From Mangrovimonas cancribranchiae (GTDB taxonomy: Bacteria; Bacteroidota; Bacteroidia; Flavobacteriales; Flavobacteriaceae), in NCBI RefSeq assembly GCF_037126245.1, contig NZ_CP136925.1:1752001-1816000 (forward strand): a DNA stretch of 64,000 bases. Reading direction: 5' to 3'. Below, one piece after another: positions 54,027 to 63,521 of the stretch; position 1 is the first letter of the stretch; every line of letters starts with the position of its first letter. Made by a program: the position numbers and the translations under genes. The notes beneath the pieces are model-generated. The model searched no databases. It was not told the DNA's origin and worked only from the letters and a program-made list of their open reading frames with translations.

Positions 54027-56399
54027 ATGAAGCAAACTACTTGTTTTCATTGTGGCGATTCTTGTACAACAGACCACATTATTTTTGACAACAAAAATTT
54101 TTGTTGTAATGGCTGTAAAACAGTTTATGAAATTTTCTCTGAAAATGATTTAACCTGTTACTACGATTTACAACAATCACCTGGTGCTACACCAAAAGAA
54201 ATTCAAGGTAAGTATGATTTTCTTTCTGATGAAAGTATTATTGAAAAGCTTACCGAGTTTAACGATGGAAACAATCAAATTGTTACACTTACAATACCAC
54301 ACATACATTGTAGTTCCTGCATTTGGATTTTAGAAAACCTCAATAAACTCAACCCTAATATAACAACCTCTCAGGTTAACTTTGGAAAGAAAACGTTACG
54401 CGTTACTTACAAATCCAAGGAAATTTCACTTAAAGAACTCGTATTATTACTAAGTAAAATTGGTTACGAACCTTACATCTCGCTAGAAGATTTTAATACC
54501 GGAAAAAATAAAGTAAACCGCAGTTTAATTTATAAATTAGGTGTGGCTGGTTTTGCCTTTGGGAATGTTATGTTTTTATCTTTTCCAGAATATTTCGAGG
54601 TGGAAGAGTTTTGGTTAGACCAATATAAAAATGTGTTTAGATGGCTCATGTTCACCTTCTCTTTACCCGTGGTTTTTTATGCTGCTCAAGATTATTTTAT
54701 TTCGGCTTACAAAGGCTTAAAATCTAAATTATTAAATATAGACATCCCTATCGCTTTGGGAATTTTAGTCTTGTTTATAAGAAGTACTGTTGAAATTATT
54801 TTTGATCTTGGTACAGGTTTTTTTGATAGCCTAACAGGCTTAGTCTTTTTTCTACTTTTGGGAAAATTTTTCCAACAACGCACCTATAACTTCTTGTCTT
54901 TTGAACGTGATTACAAATCGTATTTTCCAATTGCAGTCACTAAAATTTATCACGACAAAGAAATTCCTATTCAAGTTTACGATATAAAAAAAGGCGACCG
55001 ATTATTAATAAGAAATGAAGAACTTATCCCTGTTGATGGCATTCTTATAAATGGTAATGCTAATATTGATTATAGCTTTGTAACAGGCGAATCTGAGGCT
55101 GTTAAAAAACACTCAGGTGACAAACTTTTTGCCGGTGGTAAACAAACTGCTGGTAGTATAGAAATGGAAGCTTTAAATGCTGTCGAGCAAAGTTATCTTA
55201 CTCAGCTATGGAGTAACGATATTTTTAATAAAAATAAAGAAGATGGTTTTACATCGTTAACCAATGCTATTAGTAAACGATTTACAGTAGCCGTTTTAAG
55301 TATTGCTACACTTGCAACGGTATATTGGTTGATTGTAGATGCTTCTAAAGCAATAAATGTATTTACTGCCGTATTAATTATAGCGTGTCCATGTGCTATT
55401 GCGCTTTCGGCTCCTTTTACCCTAGGCAACCTATTGCGTATTTTTGGTAAGTTAAAGTTTTACTTAAAAAATGCTTCGGTTATTGAGCAATTAGCTAAAA
55501 TTGACACTATTATTTTTGACAAAACAGGAACGATAACCTCTAATAAAGAAAGTAAAACAGCATATGTTGGCGAAACACTATCTACTGAAGAAGAAGCTTT
55601 ATTAACGAGCACTTTAAGGCATTCAAATCATCCATTAAGTCGCTCGTTATACGATATTCTTCAAAAAAATAATATCGTTTCTTTAAATCATTTTGAAGAA
55701 CATTTAGGACAAGGTATTTACGGAACCTCTAATAGCAACTCCATTAAAATTGGATCTGCCCATTATGTTGGAAAACCACAACAAGAGACCGATTTACATA
55801 CAGCTGTTCATATTAGTACCAATAACGCCTATAAAGGAAAGTTTACCTTTTATAACTCCTACAGAAAAGGGTTATCTAAACTATTTAAGACCTTAAAAAA
55901 AGACTTTGATTTAGCCATATTGTCTGGTGATAACGATAGTGAATTAGAAAACTTAAAAAAGTTATTACCGTCTAAAACCAAGCTTATTTTTAATCAAAAA
56001 CCTAACGATAAATTAGAATACATTAAACACCACCAAAACAACGGCGCTAATGTTCTTATGGTTGGCGATGGTTTAAACGATGCAGGAGCCTTAGCACAGA
56101 GTGATGTTGGTATCGCTATTTCAGAAAACATTAATGTCTTTTCTCCTGCTTGCGATGCTATTTTAGATGCTTCTAAATTCGACCAATTACATAATTATAT
56201 AAAAGCCTCAAAAGCAGCTATTAAAATCATAAAATGGAGTTTTATATTCTCATTTATTTATAATGTTATCGGGCTTTATTTTGCCATTACTGGACAACTT
56301 ATGCCGGTAATAGCCGCTATACTTATGCCTTTAAGCTCTATAAGCATTGTAATATTTACAACTATAGCTACCAATGTATTAGGACGGCGATTAAAATGA
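54027..56399 (+). CDS. ccoI: copper-translocating P-type ATPase CcoI/FixI
   Basis: 790 residues from ATG 54027; the frame is open to TTG 53997, which overlaps the -7 box. The N-terminus has TTCFHCGDSC and FCCNGCKTVYEIF (a metal-binding domain) followed by the HMA-like HCSSCIWILENL. The ATPase core has IIACPCAIALS, DKTGTIT and VGDGLNDAGAL. The family loads copper onto cbb3-type oxidase. It leads the cbb3 cluster and its expression is probably Fnr-controlled. Confidence 0.93.
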   Translation: MKQTTCFHCGDSCTTDHIIFDNKNFCCNGCKTVYEIFSENDLTCYYDLQQSPGATPKEIQGKYDFLSDESIIEKLTEFNDGNNQIVTLTIPHIHCSSCIWILENLNKLNPNITTSQVNFGKKTLRVTYKSKEISLKELVLLLSKIGYEPYISLEDFNTGKNKVNRSLIYKLGVAGFAFGNVMFLSFPEYFEVEEFWLDQYKNVFRWLMFTFSLPVVFYAAQDYFISAYKGLKSKLLNIDIPIALGILVLFIRSTVEIIFDLGTGFFDSLTGLVFFLLLGKFFQQRTYNFLSFERDYKSYFPIAVTKIYHDKEIPIQVYDIKKGDRLLIRNEELIPVDGILINGNANIDYSFVTGESEAVKKHSGDKLFAGGKQTAGSIEMEALNAVEQSYLTQLWSNDIFNKNKEDGFTSLTNAISKRFTVAVLSIATLATVYWLIVDASKAINVFTAVLIIACPCAIALSAPFTLGNLLRIFGKLKFYLKNASVIEQLAKIDTIIFDKTGTITSNKESKTAYVGETLSTEEEALLTSTLRHSNHPLSRSLYDILQKNNIVSLNHFEEHLGQGIYGTSNSNSIKIGSAHYVGKPQQETDLHTAVHISTNNAYKGKFTFYNSYRKGLSKLFKTLKKDFDLAILSGDNDSELENLKKLLPSKTKLIFNQKPNDKLEYIKHHQNNGANVLMVGDGLNDAGALAQSDVGIAISENINVFSPACDAILDASKFDQLHNYIKASKAAIKIIKWSFIFSFIYNVIGLYFAITGQLMPVIAAILMPLSSISIVIFTTIATNVLGRRLK

Positions 56400-56414
56400 A
56401 AAAAAAACTTAAAC

Positions 56415-56458
56415 ATGACAAATATCATCTTTTAAAAAGGATGCTGAAAGTATTTTTG
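56415..56458 (+). promoter_or_regulatory. second Fnr-type box with -7 element, upstream of ccoS
   Basis: TGAC-AAAT-ATCA at 56415-56428 (with flanks A and T) repeats the layout of the box at 53956. The -7 box TATTTTTG at 56451-56458 matches TAnnTTTG exactly. Centre to -7 start is 29.5 bases, the same as upstream of ccoI. It gives the oxidase genes their own internal promoter. Confidence 0.7.
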
Positions 56459-56478
56459 AACTATAACTTCAAATAGGT

Positions 56479-56667
56479 ATGAGTGTTATTTACGTATTAC
56501 TTACAATAAGCATAATTATTGCTGTGTTATTCTTTATTGCTTTTATAAAAGCAGTTAAATCTGGACAATACGATGATGATTATACACCTTCTGTGCGCAT
56601 GCTATTTGAAGACGAATTGGTTAAAACTAAACCTAACAAAACCATTAAAAAACAAAAGTCTAATTAA
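56479..56667 (+). CDS. ccoS: cbb3 oxidase assembly protein CcoS
   Basis: 62 residues: one membrane segment at about 3-24 and a short cytoplasmic tail with QYDDDYTPSVRMLFEDE, the D-rich CcoS signature. It is required for cofactor insertion into cbb3 oxidase. It starts the unit downstream of the internal Fnr promoter, 5 bases before ccoNO. Confidence 0.9.
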   Translation: MSVIYVLLTISIIIAVLFFIAFIKAVKSGQYDDDYTPSVRMLFEDELVKTKPNKTIKKQKSN

Positions 56668-56672
56668 CTATT

Positions 56673-58868
56673 ATGGAAGTACAACAATTTTATTACGACA
56701 ACAAGATTGTTAAAAAGTTCTTATATGCCACAATTATTTGGGGTGTTGTAGGAATGGCTGTCGGCTTACTCTTAGCCTTTATGTTCTTGTTCCCTAACCT
56801 TACCGATGGTATTTCGTGGTTAAGCTTTGGGCGTTTAAGACCCTTACACACAAATGCCGTAATTTTTGCCTTTGTAGGTAATGCTATTTTTGCCGGAGTA
56901 TATTACTCCTCTCAACGCTTGTTAAAAGCTAGAATGTTTAGCGATGCCTTAAGTAATATTAACTTTTGGGGATGGCAATTAATTATTGTTGGCGCAGCTA
57001 TTTCGCTACCATTAGGCTTTACTACAAGTAAAGAATATGCCGAACTAGAATGGCCTTTCGATATTGCTATTGCAGTTGTTTGGGTAGCTTTTGGGTGGAA
57101 CTTAATTGGTACCATTTTAAAACGTCGTCAACGCCATATGTACGTAGCTATTTGGTTTTACTTAGCCACTTTTGTTACCGTTGCGGTACTTCATATTTTT
57201 AATAGTTTAGAACTACCTGTAAGCGCTATGAAAAGCTACTCGGTTTATGCCGGAGTACAAGATGCCTTAGTACAATGGTGGTATGGTCATAATGCGGTGG
57301 CTTTCTTCTTAACGACACCTTTCTTAGGATTAATGTACTATTTTGTTCCTAAGGCAGCAGATAGACCTATTTATTCTTATAGACTATCCATTGTACATTT
57401 TTGGTCGTTAATATTTATTTATATCTGGGCTGGACCTCACCACTTGCTTTATACAGCATTGCCTGAATGGGCGCAAAACTTAGGTGTGGCGTTCTCTGTT
57501 ATGTTATTAATGCCATCTTGGGGTGGTATGATTAATGGTTTATTAACACTACGTGGAGCTTGGGATAAAGTGCGAACTGATCCAGTTCTTAAATTTATGG
57601 TAGTTGCTATTACCGGGTATGGTATGGCTACTTTTGAAGGGCCAATGTTATCTCTTAAAAATGTCAATGCTATTGGTCACTTCACCGATTGGATTATCGC
57701 TCACGTTCACGTTGGTGCATTAGCTTGGAACGGTTTCCTTGCATTTGGTATGATATATTGGTTAGTACCAAGATTATTTAAAACAAAATTATTCTCAACC
57801 AAACTAGCTAACCTTCACTTTTGGATTGGCACATTGGGTATTATTATGTATGCTCTACCAATGTATGTTGCTGGATTTACACAAGCTAGTATGTGGAAAC
57901 AATTTAATCCAGATGGAACCTTAGTATATGGAAATTTCTTAGAAACTGTATCTGAAATTATTCCTATGTATTGGATGAGAGCTATTGGAGGTTCACTGTA
58001 CATTGTTGGTATGTTCATTTTAGCTTACAACATTATTGTTACTATTAGAAAAGGAAGTACTGTAAACGATGAACTTGCCGAAGCTCCTGCATTACAACGT
58101 GTGTCTAAAAGACGTATCGCTGGCGAAGGCTTCCACACATGGTTAGAGCGTAAACCAGTACAATTAACCATATTAGCAACTATTACTATTCTTATAGGTG
58201 GCGTTATTCAAATTATTCCAACTATTATGGTAAAGTCTAATGTACCAACTATAGCCAGTGTAAAACCATATACCCCACTTGAATTAGAAGGGCGTGATAT
58301 ATACATTCGCGAAGGCTGTGTAAGTTGTCACTCACAAATGGTACGTCCTTTTAGAAGTGAAGTAGAACGCTATGGTGATTACTCTAAAGCTGGAGAATTT
58401 GTTTACGATCATCCATTCCTTTGGGGAAGTAAACGTACGGGACCAGACTTACATCGTGTTGGTGGCAAATACTCTGACAATTGGCACCTAAACCACATGT
58501 ACGATCCACAAAGTACTTCATCTGGTTCTATTATGCCTGCTTACCAATGGTTAGTTCGAAATGAATTAGATAAATCCATGACAGAAGCTAAAATGGAAAC
58601 CATGGTGAAATTAGGTGTTCCTTATACCGAAGAAGACATTGCTAATGCACAACAAAGCATGTTAGAACAAGGTACCCAAATTGAGAAAAACTTATATGCA
58701 GATCCAGATTTTGCCGAAACCTATGAAGCTGATAAAAAAGCCGCTGGCGATGACTTTATTGAAATGCGAAATCGAGAAATCACAGCATTAATAGCTTATT
58801 TGCAACGTCTTGGAACAGATATTAAAGTACAAGAATTAGAAGATCAATTAACAACACAAAACCAATAA
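56673..58868 (+). CDS. ccoNO: fused cbb3-type cytochrome c oxidase subunits I and II (CcoNO)
   Basis: 731 residues. The N-terminal part (about 1-480) is the heme-copper subunit I with many membrane helices, including VQWWYGHNAVAFFLTT and WIIAHVHVGALAWNG that supply heme and copper histidines. The C-terminal part (about 510-731) is CcoO: membrane anchor, EGCVSCHSQMVRPF with heme c ligands C549, C552 and H553, then GPDLHRVGGKYSDNWH and GSIMPAYQWL. In Proteobacteria these are two genes; fusion is typical of Bacteroidota. It reduces oxygen at low concentration and pumps protons. Confidence 0.95.
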   Translation: MEVQQFYYDNKIVKKFLYATIIWGVVGMAVGLLLAFMFLFPNLTDGISWLSFGRLRPLHTNAVIFAFVGNAIFAGVYYSSQRLLKARMFSDALSNINFWGWQLIIVGAAISLPLGFTTSKEYAELEWPFDIAIAVVWVAFGWNLIGTILKRRQRHMYVAIWFYLATFVTVAVLHIFNSLELPVSAMKSYSVYAGVQDALVQWWYGHNAVAFFLTTPFLGLMYYFVPKAADRPIYSYRLSIVHFWSLIFIYIWAGPHHLLYTALPEWAQNLGVAFSVMLLMPSWGGMINGLLTLRGAWDKVRTDPVLKFMVVAITGYGMATFEGPMLSLKNVNAIGHFTDWIIAHVHVGALAWNGFLAFGMIYWLVPRLFKTKLFSTKLANLHFWIGTLGIIMYALPMYVAGFTQASMWKQFNPDGTLVYGNFLETVSEIIPMYWMRAIGGSLYIVGMFILAYNIIVTIRKGSTVNDELAEAPALQRVSKRRIAGEGFHTWLERKPVQLTILATITILIGGVIQIIPTIMVKSNVPTIASVKPYTPLELEGRDIYIREGCVSCHSQMVRPFRSEVERYGDYSKAGEFVYDHPFLWGSKRTGPDLHRVGGKYSDNWHLNHMYDPQSTSSGSIMPAYQWLVRNELDKSMTEAKMETMVKLGVPYTEEDIANAQQSMLEQGTQIEKNLYADPDFAETYEADKKAAGDDFIEMRNREITALIAYLQRLGTDIKVQELEDQLTTQNQ

Positions 58869-58871
58869 GTC

Positions 58872-59048
58872 ATGCTCAAATTTGTAAAAAATCATTTAGA
58901 GAGTATTACAGGTATAGAAATATATCCTTTAATCTCCTTACTTATATTCTTTCTCTTTTTTGTAGTCCTTTTTTGGTGGGTAGCGACAGCAAAAAAAGAT
59001 TATATAAATACAGTAAGCAACTTACCATTAGATAATAAAAACGACTAA
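58872..59048 (+). CDS. ccoQ: small CcoQ-like membrane protein
   Basis: 58 residues from ATG 58872 to TAA 59046-59048, short enough to be easily missed. The protein reads MLKFVKNHLESITGIEIYPL at its start, then a strong membrane segment (about 17-40, with VVLFWWV) and a short tail ending LDNKND. Position between ccoNO and ccoP (gaps of 3 and 4 bases), one membrane segment and size match CcoQ/FixQ, which stabilises the oxidase. Confidence 0.85.
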   Translation: MLKFVKNHLESITGIEIYPLISLLIFFLFFVVLFWWVATAKKDYINTVSNLPLDNKND

Positions 59049-59052
59049 TACT

Positions 59053-60015
59053 ATGAGACAATATTTTCCATCTTGGCTAAGAGTTCCATTGGTGTTTTTT
59101 GCCATTGCAGCATTAGCCGAATACGTAATAGATTCTGGCGATAAACCCGCCTTTATAGAACATCCTATGGTAGGTTTATTTTTACTCCTAGTACTACTTA
59201 TTTTAATTGCTATTGAAGGCATTGTAGGTGCTATGGATAATGTACTTTACCAAAGTTTAGATGACGAAGCTAAAGCAAGGTATGTAGCACAAAAGAACAA
59301 AACACCTAGGTTTATTAAATGGATTCAAAACATCTATAAAAAATTATTAGGATCCAAACCTATAGAAAAAGAACACGAAATTATTCTAGACCATAATTAC
59401 GATGGTATTAAAGAGCTAGATAATTCGCTTCCACCATGGTGGTTGTATAGTTTCTATGCGTCTATAATATTTGCAGCCGTGTATTTATTAAAATACCACG
59501 TGTTTAATGGAGATAGCCAATACGACGAATTAGAACAAGAATATGCCGAAGCTAAAATAGCCATTGAAGAATACAAAAAAACAGCTAAAGACCTTGTAGA
59601 CTTTACCACAGTAGAAGTCCTTACTGATGCCTCCGACCTTAAAGCAGGTGAAGCCATTTTTACCACAAACTGTGTGGCTTGCCATAAAGCAGATGGCGGC
59701 GGCGGTATTGGTCCAAACCTAACCGACGAATATTGGATTTTAGGTGGCGGAATAAAAAATGTGTTTAAAACAGTTTCCGAAGGTGGTCGTGACGGTAAAG
59801 GTATGATTGCCTGGAAACAGAACTTAAAACCCTCTGAGATTGCACAAGTGGCTAGTTATGTGTTAACATTTCAAGGCACTACACCTGCCGAACCAAAAGA
59901 AGCCGAAGGAGATCTTTGGGTGACAGAAAACACTACTACTTCTAAAGAAGCAGCATCTAGCTCTGAAAACGACATAGAAGCTACCGTTGAAACAGACTCA
60001 ACAACTGCAAATTAG
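59053..60015 (+). CDS. ccoP: cbb3 oxidase subunit III, monoheme CcoP
   Basis: 320 residues. Two membrane segments near the N-terminus (about 8-25 and 34-55) and a third at about 135-153 precede one cytochrome c domain. Only one heme motif is present: NCVACHKADG (C207, C210, H211), with the distal GMIAWKQNLKP Met. Proteobacterial CcoP has two hemes; the single-heme form is usual in Bacteroidota. The tail is rich in Glu, Ser and Thr. It donates electrons to CcoO. Confidence 0.93.
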   Translation: MRQYFPSWLRVPLVFFAIAALAEYVIDSGDKPAFIEHPMVGLFLLLVLLILIAIEGIVGAMDNVLYQSLDDEAKARYVAQKNKTPRFIKWIQNIYKKLLGSKPIEKEHEIILDHNYDGIKELDNSLPPWWLYSFYASIIFAAVYLLKYHVFNGDSQYDELEQEYAEAKIAIEEYKKTAKDLVDFTTVEVLTDASDLKAGEAIFTTNCVACHKADGGGGIGPNLTDEYWILGGGIKNVFKTVSEGGRDGKGMIAWKQNLKPSEIAQVASYVLTFQGTTPAEPKEAEGDLWVTENTTTSKEAASSSENDIEATVETDSTTAN

Positions 60016-60026
60016 CCTAATTTAAA

Positions 60027-61457
60027 ATGAGCAAACAGACCGAAAATAACGAAAGCTTTAGAGACTCTATTGGAACCATTACCGATGAAGGTAAACGTGC
60101 TTGGATATTTCCTAAAAAACCAAGCGGCAAGTATTACGAACGCCGAAAAATAGTAAGTTATTTTTTATTAGCGTTCCTATTTGCAGCACCTTTCATTAAA
60201 ATTAATGGTAATCAGTTTTTAATGTTTAACGTGCTAGAACGCCGTTTCAATATTTTTGGATTTCCGTTTTGGCCTCAAGATTTTCATCTGTTTGTCATTT
60301 CAATGATTATAGGAGTTGTTTTTATTACGTTATTTACTGTTGGTTTTGGTCGTATTTTCTGTGGTTGGATTTGTCCACAAACCATTTTTATGGAAATGGT
60401 TTTTAGACGTATAGAATACTGGATAGATGGCGATAGAAACAAACAACGTAAATTAGCACGCCAAAAATGGGATGCCGAAAAAATAAGAAAACGCCTTTTA
60501 AAATGGTTTATCTTTTTGGTTATTTCGTTTCTAATTGCTAATATATTTTTAGCCTACTTGATTGGTAGCGATAAATTAATCCAATATATAACCGATGGTC
60601 CAGCAAATCATTTAAGTACGCTTTTTCCGTTGCTAATTTTTACAGGTGTTTTCTACTTTATATTTGCTTGGTTTAGAGAACAGGTTTGTATTATCGCATG
60701 TCCTTATGGAAGGTTACAAGGGGTGCTTTTAGATAATAAATCGGTCATTGTAGCCTACGATCATAAACGTGGTGAAGGCAAAAATGGACGAAAAAAGTTC
60801 CGTAAAAATGAAGACCGCGAAGCACTAGGACACGGCGATTGTATTGATTGCTTACAATGTGTTCATGTATGCCCTACGGGAATAGATATTCGTAATGGTA
60901 CACAACTAGAATGTGTAAACTGTACAGCCTGTATAGATGAGTGCGACCACATTATGGAAAGCATTAATTTACCAAAAGGATTAATTAGATATGCTAGCGA
61001 AAACGAAATAGAAAAGAAAGAAAAATTCAAGCTTACCGCTAGAATGAAAGGTTATATTGCTGTTCTTACTATTTTAATAGGCATATTAACTGGTATGTTA
61101 TTATTAAGAAATGATGTTGAAGCTAGAGTTTTAAGATTACCTGGACAACTTTACGAACGTAAAGACAACAACATGATAAGCAATGTATTCACCTATAAAT
61201 TAGTTAATAAAACAACTAAAGAAATAGATAATGTTAGCTTTAAACTTAGAAATTTTGATGGGGAGATTAAACTTGTTTCTACAACAGATGACTTTATAGT
61301 ACCAGAGCAAGGTATAGCTGAAGGTACCTTATTTATAGAAATAAAGAAAACCGATTTAAAAGGTGATAAAAACAAACTAACTATTGATGTGTATAGCCAC
61401 GACAAAGTTATTGAAACCACAACCGTTAACTTTTTAGGACCAAGAAGTTACCATTAA
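60027..61457 (+). CDS. ccoG: cbb3 accessory protein CcoG (polyferredoxin)
   Basis: 476 residues. Five or so membrane helices; the motif GRIFCGWICPQTIFMEM near helix two and ACPYGRLQG, then two 4Fe-4S ferredoxin motifs CIDCLQCVHVCPTG and CVNCTACIDECD. A C-terminal Ig-like domain (about 370-476) ends in FLGPRSYH. CcoG/RdxA reduces Cu(II) in copper delivery to the oxidase. Its position between ccoP and ccoH is the canonical order. Confidence 0.94.
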   Translation: MSKQTENNESFRDSIGTITDEGKRAWIFPKKPSGKYYERRKIVSYFLLAFLFAAPFIKINGNQFLMFNVLERRFNIFGFPFWPQDFHLFVISMIIGVVFITLFTVGFGRIFCGWICPQTIFMEMVFRRIEYWIDGDRNKQRKLARQKWDAEKIRKRLLKWFIFLVISFLIANIFLAYLIGSDKLIQYITDGPANHLSTLFPLLIFTGVFYFIFAWFREQVCIIACPYGRLQGVLLDNKSVIVAYDHKRGEGKNGRKKFRKNEDREALGHGDCIDCLQCVHVCPTGIDIRNGTQLECVNCTACIDECDHIMESINLPKGLIRYASENEIEKKEKFKLTARMKGYIAVLTILIGILTGMLLLRNDVEARVLRLPGQLYERKDNNMISNVFTYKLVNKTTKEIDNVSFKLRNFDGEIKLVSTTDDFIVPEQGIAEGTLFIEIKKTDLKGDKNKLTIDVYSHDKVIETTTVNFLGPRSYH

Positions 61458-61469
61458 AAACAAAATGCT

Positions 61470-61916
61470 ATGAAATTTAATTGGGGAACAGGAATTGTAT
61501 TGGCTTTTATAGGCTTTATAAGTTTTATCATGTACTTTGTTATAACCATGAGTACAAACGAAAAATACAATCATGATTTAGTAACCGAAGATTATTACAA
61601 GCAAGAACTTCAGTTGCAAAATAACATTGATAGCGAACAAAACTCAAAAAAGTTAAAAGAAGATATTACTTGGGAAAAATCTGAAGAAGGAATTACCATA
61701 ACTTTCCCTAAAGACCTTAATATTTCAAACATAACAGGAAAAGTGTTCCTATATAGACCATCTAACAAACAATTTGACTTCGAAACACCTATTTCTTTGT
61801 CAAACCACAATTTGCTCATACCTGACAACCGTTTGTTGGATGGTCGTTGGAACATTATTATAGATTGGCAATATAATAAAATACCTTACCGCTACAAAAA
61901 AGAAATTATATACTAA
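61470..61916 (+). CDS. ccoH: FixH/CcoH-family protein
   Basis: 148 residues: a membrane segment at about 6-27 (GIVLAFIGFISFIMYFVITM) then a periplasmic part with LVTEDYYKQELQLQNNID, the FixH signature. It stabilises cbb3 assembly. It overlaps no gene; the next begins 2 bases after its stop. Confidence 0.9.
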   Translation: MKFNWGTGIVLAFIGFISFIMYFVITMSTNEKYNHDLVTEDYYKQELQLQNNIDSEQNSKKLKEDITWEKSEEGITITFPKDLNISNITGKVFLYRPSNKQFDFETPISLSNHNLLIPDNRLLDGRWNIIIDWQYNKIPYRYKKEIIY

Positions 61917-61918
61917 AC

Positions 61919-62620
61919 ATGCTTTGGTCTGCATTCATATTAGGTCTATTAGGCAGTTTTCATTGTGTTGGTATGTGCGGACCAATTGCTTTTATGCTTC
62001 CTGTAGATAGAAGCAATTCCATAAAAAAAGTTAGTCAAATTACAACTTACCACATAGGAAGGCTTTTGGCTTATAGCACTATTGGTTTATTTTTTGGACT
62101 TATTGGCAGAAACCTTTACATTTTTGGATTACAACAACAACTATCCATAATAATAGGTGTTTTAATGATTATTATTGCAGTGCTTCCCTATAAAACTATA
62201 AGTAAGTACAACGCTTCAAAACCATTACACAAACTTATAGCTAAAGTAAAGAGTAAACTAGGTATGGCTTTAAAAAGAAAAACGGCCGACACCTTTTTCA
62301 CTATTGGTTTTCTTAATGGGTTTTTACCTTGTGGCTTAGTTTATATGGCTGTTTTTGGAAGCTTAGTAAGTAGTACGGTTACAGAAGGCGTTTTATATAT
62401 GACTCTTTTTGGTATGGGCACAATTCCGTTAATGACATCAGCCATATACTTGGGTAAGTTTTTAAACACCAAAATAAAACAACGCATACAAAAGGCCATT
62501 CCCGTTTTTGTTGTTATTATAGGAATTCTATTTATTTTAAGAGGCTTAGGGCTTGGCATTCCTTACCTCTCTCCTGCTCCAGCCATTGAAATGGTTTCAG
62601 GCAATGTAAATTGCCATTAA
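61919..62620 (+). CDS. sulfite exporter TauE/SafE-family protein of the cbb3 cluster
   Basis: 233 residues with about six membrane helices. The start FILGLLGSFHCVGMCGPIAFMLP and GFLNGFLPCGLVYMAVF are typical of the SafE-like subfamily found after ccoH in cbb3 clusters, and have Cys and His residues (HCVGMC, PCG) that may bind copper. A role in copper or thiol export is plausible but unproven. The gene ends the operon; no T-rich terminator is seen after it. Confidence 0.85.
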   Translation: MLWSAFILGLLGSFHCVGMCGPIAFMLPVDRSNSIKKVSQITTYHIGRLLAYSTIGLFFGLIGRNLYIFGLQQQLSIIIGVLMIIIAVLPYKTISKYNASKPLHKLIAKVKSKLGMALKRKTADTFFTIGFLNGFLPCGLVYMAVFGSLVSSTVTEGVLYMTLFGMGTIPLMTSAIYLGKFLNTKIKQRIQKAIPVFVVIIGILFILRGLGLGIPYLSPAPAIEMVSGNVNCH

Positions 62621-62640
62621 AAATTACTCTAATAATCTAT

Positions 62641-62679
62641 CAGAAACAAATTTGTTTCTGGGTTAAAGTAATATCTTTG
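62641..62679 (+). promoter_or_regulatory. 20 bp perfect palindrome and promoter of the universal stress gene
   Basis: CAGAAACAAA (62641-62650) is followed directly by its reverse complement (62651-62660). A -7 box TATCTTTG lies at 62672-62679. The palindrome covers the -33 region. It lacks a T tract, so it is more likely an operator than a terminator. Confidence 0.6.
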
Positions 62680-62699
62680 TTATAATAGGCCATCATAAT

Positions 62700-63512
62700 A
62701 TGAAACACATTCTACTACTTACCGATTTTTCTAAAAGTGCTACCAATGCCATGGAATATGCCTTGGCTTTTTTTAATACTGAAAAATGCCATTTTCACTT
62801 AATGTATGTTCATAAATCTAACAGTTTTACAATGGACGACTTAATGAGTAGCTCTAAAAAAAATGTATACGATGCTATTTTAAAAGATGAAAAACAACAA
62901 TTAGAAGCTTATAAAACCCAATTACAAAACACTTATAATCAACATCAATTTTCAACAATAATTGATTACGATAATCTGTTAAGCGCTATTAAACAAACAA
63001 TAGACAGTCAACTTATTGATTTAATTATTGCTGGATACGATGGTGCTACCAGCCTTTTTGAAGTCGTTTTTGGCACTAATACACTTCAAATTATAAGAAA
63101 CATAGCCTGTCCTACACTTATTATTCCTGAAGATTTTAGCTTTAATGACTTTAAAGATGTTTTATTACCTTTAGACGAACACGATATGCTTGACACCAAA
63201 GAGTTTGATAGGCTTTTAAAATTCTTAGATATTAACAAAACGCATTTTCACGTTTTAAGAATGGAACAAGATAACCATTTAATAGAAACCGATAAGCAGC
63301 AATTAAACACCAAGGTGAAATCGTACGATTATCACTCCATTAAAAATGTGGCCCTTGCAGATGCCGTTTCAACCTACCAACAGCTAAAAAAAATAGATAT
63401 TATTGGGCTTATTGTTGAAAAGGAAAGTTTTTTAAAGCGTTTAATAGCCGAGTCTTCAACAACAAAAATCAGTAAGAGCTTGAGTTTACCCTTACTGATT
63501 GTTCATCATTAA
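62700..63512 (+). CDS. universal stress protein, two-domain
   Basis: 270 residues. The first Usp domain (about 1-140) starts MKHILLLTDFSKSATNAMEYA and has LIIAGYDGATSLFEVVFGTNTLQIIRNIACPTLIIPE. The second (about 155-270) has DVLLPLDEHDM and LIAESSTTKISKSLSLPLLIVHH. The nucleotide-binding G-x2-G-x9-G(S/T) motif is only partial, so ATP binding is not certain. Placement after a cbb3 cluster is common in Bacteroidota and suggests a role under low oxygen. Confidence 0.9.
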   Translation: MKHILLLTDFSKSATNAMEYALAFFNTEKCHFHLMYVHKSNSFTMDDLMSSSKKNVYDAILKDEKQQLEAYKTQLQNTYNQHQFSTIIDYDNLLSAIKQTIDSQLIDLIIAGYDGATSLFEVVFGTNTLQIIRNIACPTLIIPEDFSFNDFKDVLLPLDEHDMLDTKEFDRLLKFLDINKTHFHVLRMEQDNHLIETDKQQLNTKVKSYDYHSIKNVALADAVSTYQQLKKIDIIGLIVEKESFLKRLIAESSTTKISKSLSLPLLIVHH

Positions 63513-63521
63513 ACACACTAT

